From positions 1 to 63,675 of the forward strand of contig JAEWXF010000019.1 in assembly GCA_023396065.1 (NCBI GenBank): DNA of 63,675 nt, written 5' to 3'. Source of the DNA: Methanobacteriota archaeon (lineage in GTDB: Archaea > Halobacteriota > Methanomicrobia > Methanomicrobiales > Methanocorpusculaceae). Every line of letters begins with the position of its first letter. Position 1 is the stretch's first letter. The position numbers were made by a program, and so were the translations under genes. This document shows positions 27,658 through 37,179 of the stretch, in pieces. A model generated the notes under the pieces. That model did not search any database. It saw only the letters and a list, made by a program, of their open reading frames with translations, and was not told the DNA's origin.

Positions 27658-28056
27658 TTAACGGTAAGACTTCTGGAACCGTGCACGGGCACCGCGTCCG
27701 TGCGGTTTCTTTGCTTCCTTCTGACGGGAATCGTTGACCAGAAGCGTACGGTCATAGCTGAGGTACACTTCTTTGATCTGCGGGTCATTGGTCCAGTTCA
27801 GGATACCGCGGCCGAGTGCAGTACGGACTGCCTCTGCCTGACCCATGACACCGCCGCCGGAAACATCAATGTCAACATCGACGTTGTCAAGTGCTCCCGG
27901 AGCAAGAGCGATTGCTTCGGCAATCTTCATGCGGATGATGTCACTGCCGTAGACCTCAAGAGGGACGGAGTTGATACGAACTCTGCCTTTGCCCTCTCTC
28001 AGGGTTGCACGTGCAATAGCTGTCTTTCTCTTACCACTGGTGTTAATGATCTTCAT
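27658..28056 (-). CDS. rps9: Small ribosomal subunit protein uS9
   Basis: 132 residues from the ATG at 28056, starting IINTSGKRKTAIARATLREG and ending KKPHGRGARARFQKSYR, the positively charged tail that reaches the P-site tRNA. The upstream extension to 28125 overlaps rpl13 and is dropped. Confidence 0.96.
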   Translation of the reverse strand: MKIINTSGKRKTAIARATLREGKGRVRINSVPLEVYGSDIIRMKIAEAIALAPGALDNVDVDIDVSGGGVMGQAEAVRTALGRGILNWTNDPQIKEVYLSYDRTLLVNDSRQKEAKKPHGRGARARFQKSYR

Positions 28057-28069
28057 CTTTTTCCACCTC

Positions 28070-28492
28070 TTAGTATTTTGCTCCCAGGTTGGTACTGATT
28101 GCACCAATGGAGACATACCGTGCACTGCTTAACCGGTTCCGGTGTGCTGCTTCAAGGACTTCTGCCTCGGCATCCTTCAGAGCGTACGGAACACCAACAT
28201 ATGCCTTTACACGGCGGAATGCTGCTGCTCCGGGTCGGGTCTTGTACGGGATCATGCCGCGGACCGTACGCTTGACGATCTGGTCCGGGCGTCTCGGGTA
28301 GAACGGACCGCCTTCAACAGAACCGCGGACGCGTTTTACATAGTACTCTTCCATGACCATGGCGCGGGAACCGGAGACGATTACTTTCTCGGCGTTGATG
28401 ATAGCAATCTCTTCACCGGCAAGAATACGCTGGGCAACAAGGCTGCACATTCTTCCAAGAAGAAGGTTTTCACCGTTAATTACTGTTACCAT
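28070..28492 (-). CDS. rpl13: Large ribosomal subunit protein uL13
   Basis: The 140-residue protein has the archaeal/eukaryotic L13 start (VINGENLLLGRMCSLVAQRI), the NAEKVIVSGSR strand and VRGMIPYKTRPGAAAFRRVK. It lies 7 nt after rpl18e. Confidence 0.96.
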   Translation of the reverse strand: MVTVINGENLLLGRMCSLVAQRILAGEEIAIINAEKVIVSGSRAMVMEEYYVKRVRGSVEGGPFYPRRPDQIVKRTVRGMIPYKTRPGAAAFRRVKAYVGVPYALKDAEAEVLEAAHRNRLSSARYVSIGAISTNLGAKY

Positions 28493-28499
28493 ACTCAGT

Positions 28500-28853
28500 T
28501 CACCTCAGGATACGGACACGGCTGCCCTTCGGATTTGCTGCGACAAGTTCTTCGATTGTCATGCAGGTGCCGTTAGCTTCCATGATTTTTTCACGCGCAG
28601 CGTCAGAGAAGGTCAGTGCGGCAACTTTGACCGGCTGGCCAATTAAACCGGATGCCAGAACTTTGCCCGGAACCAGGATGATTTCATTCTCTTTTGCGTA
28701 GCGGTTGATTTTACCGATGTTAACCTCGGCGTAGTTTCTGCTGGACGTGTCAAGGCGTCCGGCAATCTCACGCCAGATGTTGGCCTCGTTTTCCCGGGAT
28801 GCCCGCTTGAGCATACCGATTAAGGATTCGAGGCGGGGGTTTGTCTTATTCAT
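28500..28853 (-). CDS. rpl18e: Large ribosomal subunit protein eL18 (L18e)
   Basis: The 117-residue archaeal L18e shows KTNPRLESLIGMLKRASREN at the start and VNIGKINRYAKENEIILVPG and KVLASGLIG in the middle. It starts next to the end of rpoD in the conserved operon. Confidence 0.95.
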   Translation of the reverse strand: MNKTNPRLESLIGMLKRASRENEANIWREIAGRLDTSSRNYAEVNIGKINRYAKENEIILVPGKVLASGLIGQPVKVAALTFSDAAREKIMEANGTCMTIEELVAANPKGSRVRILR

Positions 28854-29693
28854 TTACAGTCCCTCCGTGGATATGTCCTGTAATGCATTCGTCAGGTCTG
28901 TGGATCGTGACTTGATATGCAGCAGTGCTCTTTCGATGATCTCTTTGACCGGCAGAGATCCGTCGCTCTCAACGACGAAGATGAACTTCGTGCTGTCGGC
29001 ACCAATGGTAATTGCCGGGTTCTCGCCGATTCCGCTGTTCATGCATGCAGTCTCACAGAGACGGCACATCGAACAGTCTTTTTCCTTGCTCTCGCCGTTT
29101 ACTACACGGACGCGCACTTTGGTCTCGGATATCTCAAGGACATCACGGGGACATTCGGAAACGCATTTTCCACATCCGTCACAGGTGTCGTGAATGGTGA
29201 TTGCCGGGAACTCTTTGTACCCGCAGGCGAGAGTCGGCTGCCATTTGGCATGCTCCGTACCTGTGTTGAGTTCGGCAATCGCTTCAAGGACAACCTTCTG
29301 GTTTTCCCAGAGTTTTACGATAGGGATGTTGTCATGTACCGGAACAATACGCGGGTCCATGGAGATGAGATCACCAGAGGTGACCATTCCGGGGCCCTCT
29401 TTGCTCAGGGTAAAGGTGACCGTACACTGCGGACAGCCGGCACCTTCGCAGGAACAAACATTCCGGGGGACAAACAGGGACAGATCCGTTTTAATCGGAA
29501 CCAGACCAAGTCTGTGCGCAAGAATCTCATCAAAGAGAACACTTGTGTTATCGTAAATGCGGATATCTTCGATGGCAAGAGTTGGTACCTCGCCAATCAT
29601 AGAGCGTCTGAGGGCGTTTGCGAATGCCGGAGTCGCTCCGCTGATAGTAAATCGTGCGACAGAGTCATCAAGCCTGCTGAATACAAGATCCAT
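28854..29693 (-). CDS. rpoD: RNA polymerase subunit D with two ferredoxin-type Fe-S motifs
   Basis: The 279-residue Rpb3/alpha-like assembly subunit has its dimerisation fold at both ends (PAFANALRRSMIGEVPTLAI near the N-terminus). An inserted ferredoxin domain carries two complete four-cysteine sets, CDGCGKCVSECP and CSMCRLCETAC, so two [4Fe-4S] clusters may be held. An extra CSCEGAGCPQC set near residue 80 looks like a small zinc or structural site. Fe-S RpoD is known in methanogens and may tie polymerase assembly to redox state. It is flanked by rps11 and rpl18e. Confidence 0.96.
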   Translation of the reverse strand: MDLVFSRLDDSVARFTISGATPAFANALRRSMIGEVPTLAIEDIRIYDNTSVLFDEILAHRLGLVPIKTDLSLFVPRNVCSCEGAGCPQCTVTFTLSKEGPGMVTSGDLISMDPRIVPVHDNIPIVKLWENQKVVLEAIAELNTGTEHAKWQPTLACGYKEFPAITIHDTCDGCGKCVSECPRDVLEISETKVRVRVVNGESKEKDCSMCRLCETACMNSGIGENPAITIGADSTKFIFVVESDGSLPVKEIIERALLHIKSRSTDLTNALQDISTEGL

Positions 29694-30089
29694 TCAGACT
29701 CTCCTGCCTCTTCTACCACCCGCTGGGCGGATGCTGTCATGCGGGACCGGCGTAACATCTTCGATTCTGCCGATGCGCATACCTGCACGGGAAAGTGCAC
29801 GGATTGCTGCCTGAGCTCCCGGACCCGGAGAGCGCTGCTTTCCGTTTCCCGGTGCACGGACACGGATGTGAAGTCCCGTGATTCCCTTTTCTTTTGCTGC
29901 CTGGGCAATGTTGATCGCCATCTGCATTGCTGCATATGGAGAGGATTCATTGCGGGCCTGTTTGACGACCATGCCGCCACTACTCTTGCAGATGGTTTCG
30001 GCACCGGAAAGGTCGGTGACGGTGATGATCGTGTTGTTGAAGGAGGCAAAGATATGGGCGATGCCCCACTTTTCAGTTGCTTCAGCCAT
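29694..30089 (-). CDS. rps11: Small ribosomal subunit protein uS11
   Basis: 131 residues, with WGIAHIFASFNNTIITVTDL at the N-terminus and the C-terminal DVTPVPHDSIRPAGGRRGRR that contacts mRNA in the platform. It sits between rps4 and rpoD. Confidence 0.97.
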   Translation of the reverse strand: MAEATEKWGIAHIFASFNNTIITVTDLSGAETICKSSGGMVVKQARNESSPYAAMQMAINIAQAAKEKGITGLHIRVRAPGNGKQRSPGPGAQAAIRALSRAGMRIGRIEDVTPVPHDSIRPAGGRRGRRV

Positions 30090-30091
30090 GC

Positions 30092-30637
30092 TTACGCCCT
30101 CACATTCATAATACGCTGGCGTTCGCCGTTTGCTTCATCTGCGAGACCGGAGGTTGCATAGTATGCAATGCCTGCCTCTTCAGAGACGGTGACCATGTAG
30201 CTCGGAACGGAGACACGCTGGCCGTTGATGGCAATGTGTCCGTGAGTGATGAGCTGGCGTGCCTGTTTCGGGCTGCGTGCAAGACCCTTGCGGTAGACGA
30301 TGGTCTGCAGGCGGCGCTCAAGAATGTCCTCAACTTTTAAGGTGAGAATGTCATCCATTGCACTGTTTGCACCGATCATGCCGTAGCGCTGAAGGGTGTT
30401 GACCAGCTCGTCGCGGCGGGCAACGGTCTTCGCGGTCTCGCCGACAGCGGACATCATTGCGAGCACTTCACGGGCTCCTCCCCGGTGCTTGCGCAGAACT
30501 TCTGTTGCTCTCCAGATCTCTCTCTTGTTCCGGAGACCGTAGGTAATTGCGAGCACACGCTCGGATTCAATACGTGACTTCTCGAAGCGGCGCTTCGGAG
30601 AAGAGTACTGTTTGGTGTTCTTTCCTGGATATCCCAT
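30092..30637 (-). CDS. rps4: Small ribosomal subunit protein uS4
   Basis: The 181-residue archaeal S4 has the S4 RNA-binding domain in the segment LARSPKQARQLITHGHIAIN. The start GYPGKNTKQYSSPKRRFEKS is typical. One of the primary 16S rRNA binders. Confidence 0.96.
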   Translation of the reverse strand: MGYPGKNTKQYSSPKRRFEKSRIESERVLAITYGLRNKREIWRATEVLRKHRGGAREVLAMMSAVGETAKTVARRDELVNTLQRYGMIGANSAMDDILTLKVEDILERRLQTIVYRKGLARSPKQARQLITHGHIAINGQRVSVPSYMVTVSEEAGIAYYATSGLADEANGERQRIMNVRA

Positions 30638-30654
30638 TTTTCATCACCTGAGGT

Positions 30655-31110
30655 TTATGGGTTCCGCCTCTTTGAGACACCGACAATCTTACCGAACCGT
30701 CCGGTGGACTTTGTTCCCTGACCACGGACTTTCAGGCCGTTCTCGTGACGAATACCACGGTAACACCGCATCTTCTTCAGGAGATTGAGGTCGTCTTCCT
30801 TTGCGAGTGCAAGGTCGCTGCCGTAGAGGTGCTTCGGAACTCCGGAGTACACGTCTACCGGGCGGTTGACCATCCATGCCGGGACAGAGGTGGGGTATGC
30901 AAGTACCTGTTCCTCAATGCGCGCGACATCAGCGTCAGCAAGGAGACCCATTGTTGCGTGGGTGTCAACTCCTGCACGGCGGCAGATGACGAGTGCGGCG
31001 TGGGGGCCGATGCCCTTTATGCCGGTCAGCGCAAGCTGAGCAGGCCGGGTACCGTCCAGATCAGTGTTAATGATCCGCACAAAATATTTCAATTCTGACT
31101 CTTCAACCAT
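30655..31110 (-). CDS. rps13: Small ribosomal subunit protein uS13
   Basis: The 151-residue archaeal S13 has the LTGIKGIGPHAALVICRRAG helix-hairpin-helix stretch and the basic tail RGQGTKSTGRFGKIVGVSKR. It is the first protein gene of the leftward operon, downstream of tRNA-Ser. Confidence 0.96.
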   Translation of the reverse strand: MVEESELKYFVRIINTDLDGTRPAQLALTGIKGIGPHAALVICRRAGVDTHATMGLLADADVARIEEQVLAYPTSVPAWMVNRPVDVYSGVPKHLYGSDLALAKEDDLNLLKKMRCYRGIRHENGLKVRGQGTKSTGRFGKIVGVSKRRNP

Positions 31111-31195
31111 GAAATCGCCTCTCAGTAGAGAGATTATTCAGTTCTAACACGATCGCTCCTGAAACGTTTCAAAGGACACTCCTTTGAAATTAAGC

Positions 31196-31279
31196 GCAGA
31201 CGGAGGGATTTGAACCCTCGAGTCCCAGGGGGACACAGGTTTAGCAAACCTGCGCCATACCAGGCTTGGCTACGTCTAC
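31196..31279 (-). tRNA. tRNA-Ser (GCT)
   Basis: The minus strand folds into a class II tRNA of 84 nt. Acceptor GTAGACG pairs with CGTCTGC and the anticodon stem CAGGT/ACCTG encloses TTGCTAA, giving anticodon GCT for AGC/AGU codons. A long variable arm (TGTCCCCCTGGGACTC) and T arm GAGGG-TTCAAAT-CCCTC follow. It lies just upstream of rps13, so it may lead the ribosomal operon. Confidence 0.95.
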
Positions 31280-31464
31280 AGAGAACTCCGCATCTTTTCC
31301 CTGTACCTACGTACAGGATTCGACACTCGCAGTGTATCACCACTGCTACATTAAATGAGTGCTCTATACTGTTGGAATGGTAACGATATAATAGTTATGG
31401 TGAGGCCGGGCGGGGGAGGTCTATCCCACATCTATTTACTGTCATCCGCCAAATAGGTATCAGC

Positions 31465-31737
31465 ATGAAGCTGAAGATCATCGAGCTCGAAAAAAGTAAG
31501 ATACGGCTGAGTCTGGAAGGGGAGGGACACACGTTTATGAATGCTCTGACCGAGGAGATTCTGTCCGAACCCGACGTTGATGTGGCGAAATATGTGATTG
31601 AGTTCCAGTTTTCTGATCCGGAACTGCTGGTTACTATGAAGGAAGGCGCGAAAAAGGATCCGGTTACGGTTGTCCGTGAGGCGTGCAGCCGGATTTCAAC
31701 CAGATGTGATGATCTTCTGGGCTGCCTGAAAAACTAA
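31465..31737 (+). CDS. rpoL: DNA-directed RNA polymerase subunit L (Rpb11)
   Basis: The 90-residue protein partners subunit D in the alpha-like assembly dimer. It contains LSLEGEGHTFMNALTEEILS, the Rpb11/AC19 core, and a C-terminal helix. It is divergent from tRNA-Ser and the ribosomal operon and followed by the alpha/beta hydrolase gene 45 nt later. Confidence 0.93.
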   Translation: MKLKIIELEKSKIRLSLEGEGHTFMNALTEEILSEPDVDVAKYVIEFQFSDPELLVTMKEGAKKDPVTVVREACSRISTRCDDLLGCLKN

Positions 31738-31782
31738 TGCCAGGACTCCGGTTTCCGGAGGGAATAGTATACTTTTTTCTCT

Positions 31783-32505
31783 ATGATTGATGAGATGCGG
31801 TACGCCCCGGCAAAAGATACGAAGATTGCGTATCGTATTGTCGGGTCCGGCGAGCCGCTTCTGATACTTAGTGGTCTGGGAGATTCCCTGCAGGACTGGA
31901 AAGAGGATATTATCCAGGCCCTGGCACAGAATTTTTGTGTGATTCTTCCGGATAACCGCGGGATGGGCCGTACCCGGATGGGGGGGATAGATCCGCAGAA
32001 GATGACGATTGACCGGTACGTAGAGGATGTGTATGCGGTCTGTGTGCATGCAGATGTTAGGGAGATGTGCCTGCTGGGTCATTCGATGGGAGGTATGATT
32101 GCGCAGGAGTTTGTGCTGGCCCATCCGGAGATGATACGAAAACTTGTTCTGTTTGCAACGGATTACGGGCCGGAGTCCGGGCACCGCGCCCATCTGATGA
32201 ATTTGTGTGTGCGGCCGCTGCAGATGCTGTGTGTGATCTCTCCCTGGCATACAAAGGGGTTCCGTGCCGGAGCCTGTGCGATTGCGTCATGGAACGGGAC
32301 GGCGGACCGGCTCTGCAGGATCGGCTGCAGGACGATGATCCTGCAGGGGGATTCGGATTTTCTGATGCATGTTGCGATGGCAGGGGAGATGGCAGAGAGA
32401 ATTCCTCATGCTGTTCTGAAAATCGTGCCGGGCGGGGGACACCGGATGCATGATCTGTACTGCAGGGAGTTTGCAGAGACGATGCTGAAGTTTTTTCGGG
32501 ACTGA
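31783..32505 (+). CDS. Alpha/beta-fold hydrolase
   Basis: The 240-residue hydrolase has its nucleophile elbow in LLGHSMGGMIAQEFVLAHPE (G-H-S-M-G). The oxyanion strand is LLILSGLGDSLQDW, the acid is likely in ILQGDSDFLM, and the His is in PGGGHRMHDL. It is of the esterase/lactonase type; the substrate cannot be told. It ends about 50 nt before the stop of the large GLUG protein gene. Confidence 0.88.
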   Translation: MIDEMRYAPAKDTKIAYRIVGSGEPLLILSGLGDSLQDWKEDIIQALAQNFCVILPDNRGMGRTRMGGIDPQKMTIDRYVEDVYAVCVHADVREMCLLGHSMGGMIAQEFVLAHPEMIRKLVLFATDYGPESGHRAHLMNLCVRPLQMLCVISPWHTKGFRAGACAIASWNGTADRLCRIGCRTMILQGDSDFLMHVAMAGEMAERIPHAVLKIVPGGGHRMHDLYCREFAETMLKFFRD

Positions 32506-32558
32506 TCCTGTTTTTCCGGTTGCGAGGTATTTTTCAAAAAAATGTTGAGGGTTTTTCC

Positions 32559-35500
32559 TCAGTTTTTCCGCATGAACAGTGTCCCTGCTGCGAGGAGGCC
32601 GATCAGCAGTCCGGCAACGGGTGCGGGAGCTTCGGTGGATGTGGGTCCGCTACTGGATGTTGGAGTGGTGGCGGGGGGTGTTGTTGCCGTAGGTTGAGCG
32701 GTTGGCGTCTCTGTCTGCGATGCTGGTGCTGGTGCCGTGGGCTGAGCGGTTGGTGTTTCTGTCTGCGGGGTGGATTCGATCGACCATTTGGCATACAGCG
32801 TCATGTCGCCGGGGATGCTGTCCGAGAAGTTCCATGCTTTGGTGCAGGTTTCGTCCGTATACCAGCCGCCGAAGGTGTATCCGTCTTTGACCGGTGCGGG
32901 CGGCTCCGCTACGCGGTCACCGGGGGAGAGGAGGGTGGCGGGGCTGATGAAGCTGCCGCCGGAGGTCTCGAAGAGGACACGGGTGGAGTATTCACTGCTG
33001 CTGGGGGGGCTGGGGCTGATGATGTTGAGCGTTTTCTGGATGCCGCCGACGGTGATGGTGATGGTGCCGTCAGCATTGATGTCGCTTGTGAGGGTGATGT
33101 TGTAGGGGTATGCGGTTCCGGGGTCGGATGTGGTGAAGCCGGTGCCTGTCTGAGCCCAGCTGACGGTTTCGTTGATGAGTTCAAGCGTGGTGTTGGTGAT
33201 GTTGGCCCGGATGACTGTTGTCTGTCCATTGGTAAGGGTGAGGGAGTCGTTGACCGGTGTGCCGGTGGTTGCATTTTCGAATACAATTTCCGGCACTGGT
33301 GCGGTGTAGAGGGTGGAGCAGGTGAATGTGACGGGGGTTCCGCCGATGGTTGTGTTCAGCGGGGTGATGTTGAGCTGGTAGGCGTGACCCGGGGTGAGGC
33401 CGGTGAGCCGGACGGGTTGGGAGCTGCTGCCTGCCGGTACTGATTCGGTGATCGGTGTTGAGATGATGCTCTGGTCGCTCTGGCTGGTGAGGTTGATCCA
33501 GGCTCCGTCTGCTCCGGCACTGTTGGTGAGGGTGAAGGTGATGTTTGCGGCGGTGGTGTTGTAGGCGGTAATGGATGCTGTGTCTACGTGCGGCATCGCC
33601 GGGGGGAATTCTGCGGCAATGGTATGGTCCGTGTCCACATCCGCGATGGTGTATGTGGTGCCGGATACGGTTACGTCGTTGTCGTTGTCGGTGAACCAAT
33701 TCGGCGGTATACCCGTGAGGTCAAAGGTGATGGCTGCTCCGTCAGAGCATTCAGCAGATTCGGGGGTGATGGTTCCGTCGCCGGTAGCGGTTGCAGTGAT
33801 CTCATGTGTTCTGTTGAGATGCCGAGCGTCCGCATTGTGATTGGCCGCGTTTTGCAGGACCGGCAGCAGGTAGTCTGGATCGGTGCCCATCGTCCAGTTT
33901 GTATCATAATTTGTTTGACCGAAGAGGGTTTGGAAGAACGTCTCGTTGTTCCAGATCATTACCGTGCTGGCGTTGGTGGCATTCTTACCGGAGTCGCCGG
34001 CGGCCTTCGTGATCGTGCCGCTGATGTTGAGGCCCATGTGCCGCCATGCGTAGGAGTCGGTTGATACCTGCGAGCCTTCGCCATAGAGCCGTCCGATCTT
34101 TTCGGTACTGCTGACGTTTATCCATTCATTCAGTGCGGCGGAGTTTGTGATCGTGCTGGTGGCGGTGACTCCTCCCGCCAGACCACCGGCCCGGATAGGT
34201 CCGAGGCCGGTGGATGTTACTCTGCCGGTGGCGTAGCAGTGTTCGATGCTGCTGCTGTTGTCGGCATATCCGGCCAGACCTCCTGCGAAGGAGTTGGAGG
34301 AGCCGGTGGAGAAGGAGGTTGCGGGGACTGTGGCGTAGCAGTTTTGAATGCTGCTGCTGTCGGTATATCCGGCCAGACCTCCTGCGAAGGAGGAGTCGGC
34401 GGAGGATGAGGTTGCCGTGCCGGTAACGGAACAGTGTTTGATGGTACTGCTGCTGTCGGCATACCCGGCCAGGCCGCCCGCACGTGAGCTCCCGGGATGA
34501 ACGGAGCTGGTAGAGGTTACCTCTGCGGTGACTGAGCTGTATTCGATGATGCTCCCGGAGGTCCTCCCTGCCAGGCCGCCTGCGTAGGAGTCGACGGTAG
34601 AGGAAGAGTTCACCGTGCTGTGAACAGTGCAGTTTGTGATTCCGATGTTCACGATCCAGCCCGCAAGGCCGCCGGTGTGGGCGTTTCCGGAGCCGGTGGA
34701 ACTGGCGTTCACCGCCCCCTTAGCGGTACAATCCGTGATCGTGATGCCGCCGCTGCCGGATTCACTGGAAACACGTCCGGCCAGGCCGCCGGTCGAGACT
34801 GCGTTGGCGGTGGAACTGGCGTTCACCGCCCCCTCGGCGGTACAGTTCCTGATCGTGATGTCGCCGTCGCCGGATCCACTGGAAACATCCCCCGCAAAGC
34901 CGCCGGTCCGGACTACGTAGTCGCCGGTGGCGGTCACCGCCCCCTTGGCGGTACAGTCCGTGATCGTGATGCCGCCGGATCCACTGGAAACACGCCCGGC
35001 CAGGCCGCCGGTCGAGACAGTGTTGGCGGTGGAACTGGCGGTCACCGGGCCGGTGGCAGAGCAGTTTTCGATGCTGCCGCCCAAGACATCCCCCACAAGG
35101 CCGCCGGTGAAGGCTTCGGCGCTGGTGACGGTCACCTGCCCCTCGGCGGAGCAGTCTTTGATGCTGCCGCGAATGACTCCCCCCGCAAGGCCGCCGGCAC
35201 AGGCGGCAACGGAGTCGGGGATGTTCACCGGGCCGGTGGCAGAGCAGTTTTTGATGGTACTGTCCGAGACATCCCCCGCAAGGCCGCCGGTAAAGACTTC
35301 GTAGGAGGCGGTGGCGGTCACCGAACCGTTTACGTGACAGTTCATGATCGTGCTGCCGCCATCGACCTTCCCCGCCAGACCGCCGGCGAGGGAGGAGAAT
35401 CCGGAACCGGGGATGCTCACCGAACCGTTTACGTGACAGTTTTCAATGCTGCCGCCATCGACAGACCCCGCAAGAACGCCGGCGTAGACTCCGTCGCTGG

Positions 35501-36911
35501 TGGAGCTGGCGGTCACCGGCCCCTCGACGGAGCAGTTTTTGATGCTGCTGTCCTCGACATCCCCCGCAAGAACGCCGGCGTAGACCAGGGCGGAGCTGGA
35601 GCCGGAGCCGGTGGCGTTCACTGAACCGGTTACGTGACAGCTTTCAATGCTGCTCCCGGAGGAAATCTTCCCTGCAAGGCCGCCGGTGTAGGATTCGGCG
35701 GAAGAGGAAGAGGAGTCCACCGTACTGCGAACAAGGCAGTCTTCAATGCTAACCCTTGTGGCCTCCCCCGCCAGACCGCCGGTGTGGGCGTTTCCGGAGC
35801 CGGTGGCGTTCACCGAGCCAGCGGCGGTACAGCTCGTGATAGTGATGCCGCCGTCATCGGATCCACAGTAAACACACCCAGCCAGGCCGCCGACGTAGAC
35901 AGTGCCGGAGCCGGTGGCGTTCACCGAGCCAGCGGCGGTACAGCTCGTGATAGTGATGCCGCCGTCACCGGATCCACGGTAAACATTCCCAGCCAGACCG
36001 CCGGCATAGGTGTTGTATTCGGAGGCGGTGGCGTCCACCGAGCCAGCGGCGGTACAGGTCATGATCATCATGCTGACACCATCGGATCCACCGTAAACCT
36101 CCCCCGCCAGACCGCCGGCGTAGACAGTGCCGGAGCCGGTGGCGGTCACCGGGGCCGCGGCGTAGCAGTTTTCGATGCTGCTGCCCTTGACATACCCCAC
36201 CAGACCGCCGATCCGGACTCTGAAGTCGCCGGTGGCGTTCACCGAACCGGTTACGTTACAGTTTTCAATGCTGCTCCCGGAGACCCTCCCCGCAAGGCCG
36301 CCGGTCCAGACTCTGGAGGTGACGGTGGTGGAGTCGCCGGTGGCGTTCACGTGCGCACCCGTCACGTTCACGTTTTGGATCACCGCTTCCTGGACAAAAC
36401 CGAAGAGACCGGCGTAGACAGTGCCGGAACTGATGATGGTCACGTTCATGTTCGCGATGGTGTGGTTGTCTCCGTTAAACGTGCCTTGGAAGATCTGTGT
36501 CGTGGGATCGGTGGACTCCGTCGTGTTCCCGATCGGTTCCCAGATCCGGGAATCTCCGTTCAGATCCAAATTCGCTTTCAGCAGAATGTGTTTACTGACA
36601 AAACCGTTTTGTGAAGTATTCGTATTCGTCTCATCTGCAAGGGCGGCAAGACTCGCCTCATCATAAATCAGGAACGGCGCGGCCGCACTGCCGTTATGCC
36701 CTGCGGCAATTTCCTGCTGATACCACGTGCCATTCACGCCCCCGTCCCATGCCGCAGAGACCGCACCAGTCATCAGCACACACACCAACAGGAGAACCGC
36801 AAGCCAACAGCCTGTTCCGCTCCGCCATTTGGGAGTCAAACCCGCAAACATCCTGCGCTGCAGTCCTCCCGCATCTGTGGGACACAGTGTCCCGGACTCT
36901 CGTAAAAACAT
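32559..36911 (-). CDS. Giant GLUG-repeat surface protein
   Basis: The 1450-residue exported protein starts at an ATG at 36911 preceded by GAGGAGG; an ATG at 36950 is weaker. A signal/anchor helix (CWLAVLLLVCVLMTGAVSAA) is followed by a head domain and then dozens of GLUG-like units of about 20-45 residues around (A/T)GGLAG-x-V-x2-S-I-x-NC. A divergent repeat domain, an InlB B-type repeat (DGYTFGGWYTDETCTKAW), a Pro/Thr linker and a C-terminal helix VAGLLIGLLAAGTLFMRKN follow. It is probably held at the cell surface as an adhesin or S-layer-associated protein. The DNA repeats are very alike, which makes unit-number change likely. Confidence 0.85.
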   Translation of the reverse strand: MFLRESGTLCPTDAGGLQRRMFAGLTPKWRSGTGCWLAVLLLVCVLMTGAVSAAWDGGVNGTWYQQEIAAGHNGSAAAPFLIYDEASLAALADETNTNTSQNGFVSKHILLKANLDLNGDSRIWEPIGNTTESTDPTTQIFQGTFNGDNHTIANMNVTIISSGTVYAGLFGFVQEAVIQNVNVTGAHVNATGDSTTVTSRVWTGGLAGRVSGSSIENCNVTGSVNATGDFRVRIGGLVGYVKGSSIENCYAAAPVTATGSGTVYAGGLAGEVYGGSDGVSMMIMTCTAAGSVDATASEYNTYAGGLAGNVYRGSGDGGITITSCTAAGSVNATGSGTVYVGGLAGCVYCGSDDGGITITSCTAAGSVNATGSGNAHTGGLAGEATRVSIEDCLVRSTVDSSSSSAESYTGGLAGKISSGSSIESCHVTGSVNATGSGSSSALVYAGVLAGDVEDSSIKNCSVEGPVTASSTSDGVYAGVLAGSVDGGSIENCHVNGSVSIPGSGFSSLAGGLAGKVDGGSTIMNCHVNGSVTATASYEVFTGGLAGDVSDSTIKNCSATGPVNIPDSVAACAGGLAGGVIRGSIKDCSAEGQVTVTSAEAFTGGLVGDVLGGSIENCSATGPVTASSTANTVSTGGLAGRVSSGSGGITITDCTAKGAVTATGDYVVRTGGFAGDVSSGSGDGDITIRNCTAEGAVNASSTANAVSTGGLAGRVSSESGSGGITITDCTAKGAVNASSTGSGNAHTGGLAGWIVNIGITNCTVHSTVNSSSTVDSYAGGLAGRTSGSIIEYSSVTAEVTSTSSVHPGSSRAGGLAGYADSSSTIKHCSVTGTATSSSADSSFAGGLAGYTDSSSIQNCYATVPATSFSTGSSNSFAGGLAGYADNSSSIEHCYATGRVTSTGLGPIRAGGLAGGVTATSTITNSAALNEWINVSSTEKIGRLYGEGSQVSTDSYAWRHMGLNISGTITKAAGDSGKNATNASTVMIWNNETFFQTLFGQTNYDTNWTMGTDPDYLLPVLQNAANHNADARHLNRTHEITATATGDGTITPESAECSDGAAITFDLTGIPPNWFTDNDNDVTVSGTTYTIADVDTDHTIAAEFPPAMPHVDTASITAYNTTAANITFTLTNSAGADGAWINLTSQSDQSIISTPITESVPAGSSSQPVRLTGLTPGHAYQLNITPLNTTIGGTPVTFTCSTLYTAPVPEIVFENATTGTPVNDSLTLTNGQTTVIRANITNTTLELINETVSWAQTGTGFTTSDPGTAYPYNITLTSDINADGTITITVGGIQKTLNIISPSPPSSSEYSTRVLFETSGGSFISPATLLSPGDRVAEPPAPVKDGYTFGGWYTDETCTKAWNFSDSIPGDMTLYAKWSIESTPQTETPTAQPTAPAPASQTETPTAQPTATTPPATTPTSSSGPTSTEAPAPVAGLLIGLLAAGTLFMRKN

Positions 36912-36930
36912 AAACAACCTCCTCAGGAGA
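36912..36930 (-). promoter_or_regulatory. Strong RBS deciding the GLUG protein start
   Basis: On the minus strand the sequence CTGAGGAGGTTGTTT directly precedes the ATG at 36911, with an ideal spacing of 6-7 nt. It places the start 13 codons inside the longest frame. Confidence 0.75.
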
Positions 36931-37179
36931 ACCGAACAGATATCGCACACCCGACTTCAGGAAATACACTGGAGCAGAAATCCTAAGATACTTGCATATA
37001 CTGCACGATCGCATATCAAATTATCTGCAAACTCGGGACACTCTGAAAATTATGCCGGAAAAATTTCATATTTGCTCATACCGGGAACATATTTCACGAA
37101 ATTTTGCGTTACATGAAGAATGATACCGCGAAATGGACTGGTCGAATAACAAGGAGAGAGGAATCCCTCCCCGCAGCGC

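Noticed and set aside
28917..30161. 414-codon open frame on the plus strand over rpoD and rps11
   Set aside because: It is antisense to well-conserved RNA polymerase and ribosomal genes and arises from their codon bias; its product has no recognisable domain.
34620..36614. Long plus-strand frames (334 and 326 codons) antisense to the GLUG gene
   Set aside because: They mirror the repeated GLUG units; the Ala/Gly/Arg-rich products have no independent features.
32559..36911. Regularly spaced repeats that could be taken for a CRISPR-like array
   Set aside because: Units vary in length, remain in frame, and encode GLUG motifs; no cas genes or constant-length spacers occur.
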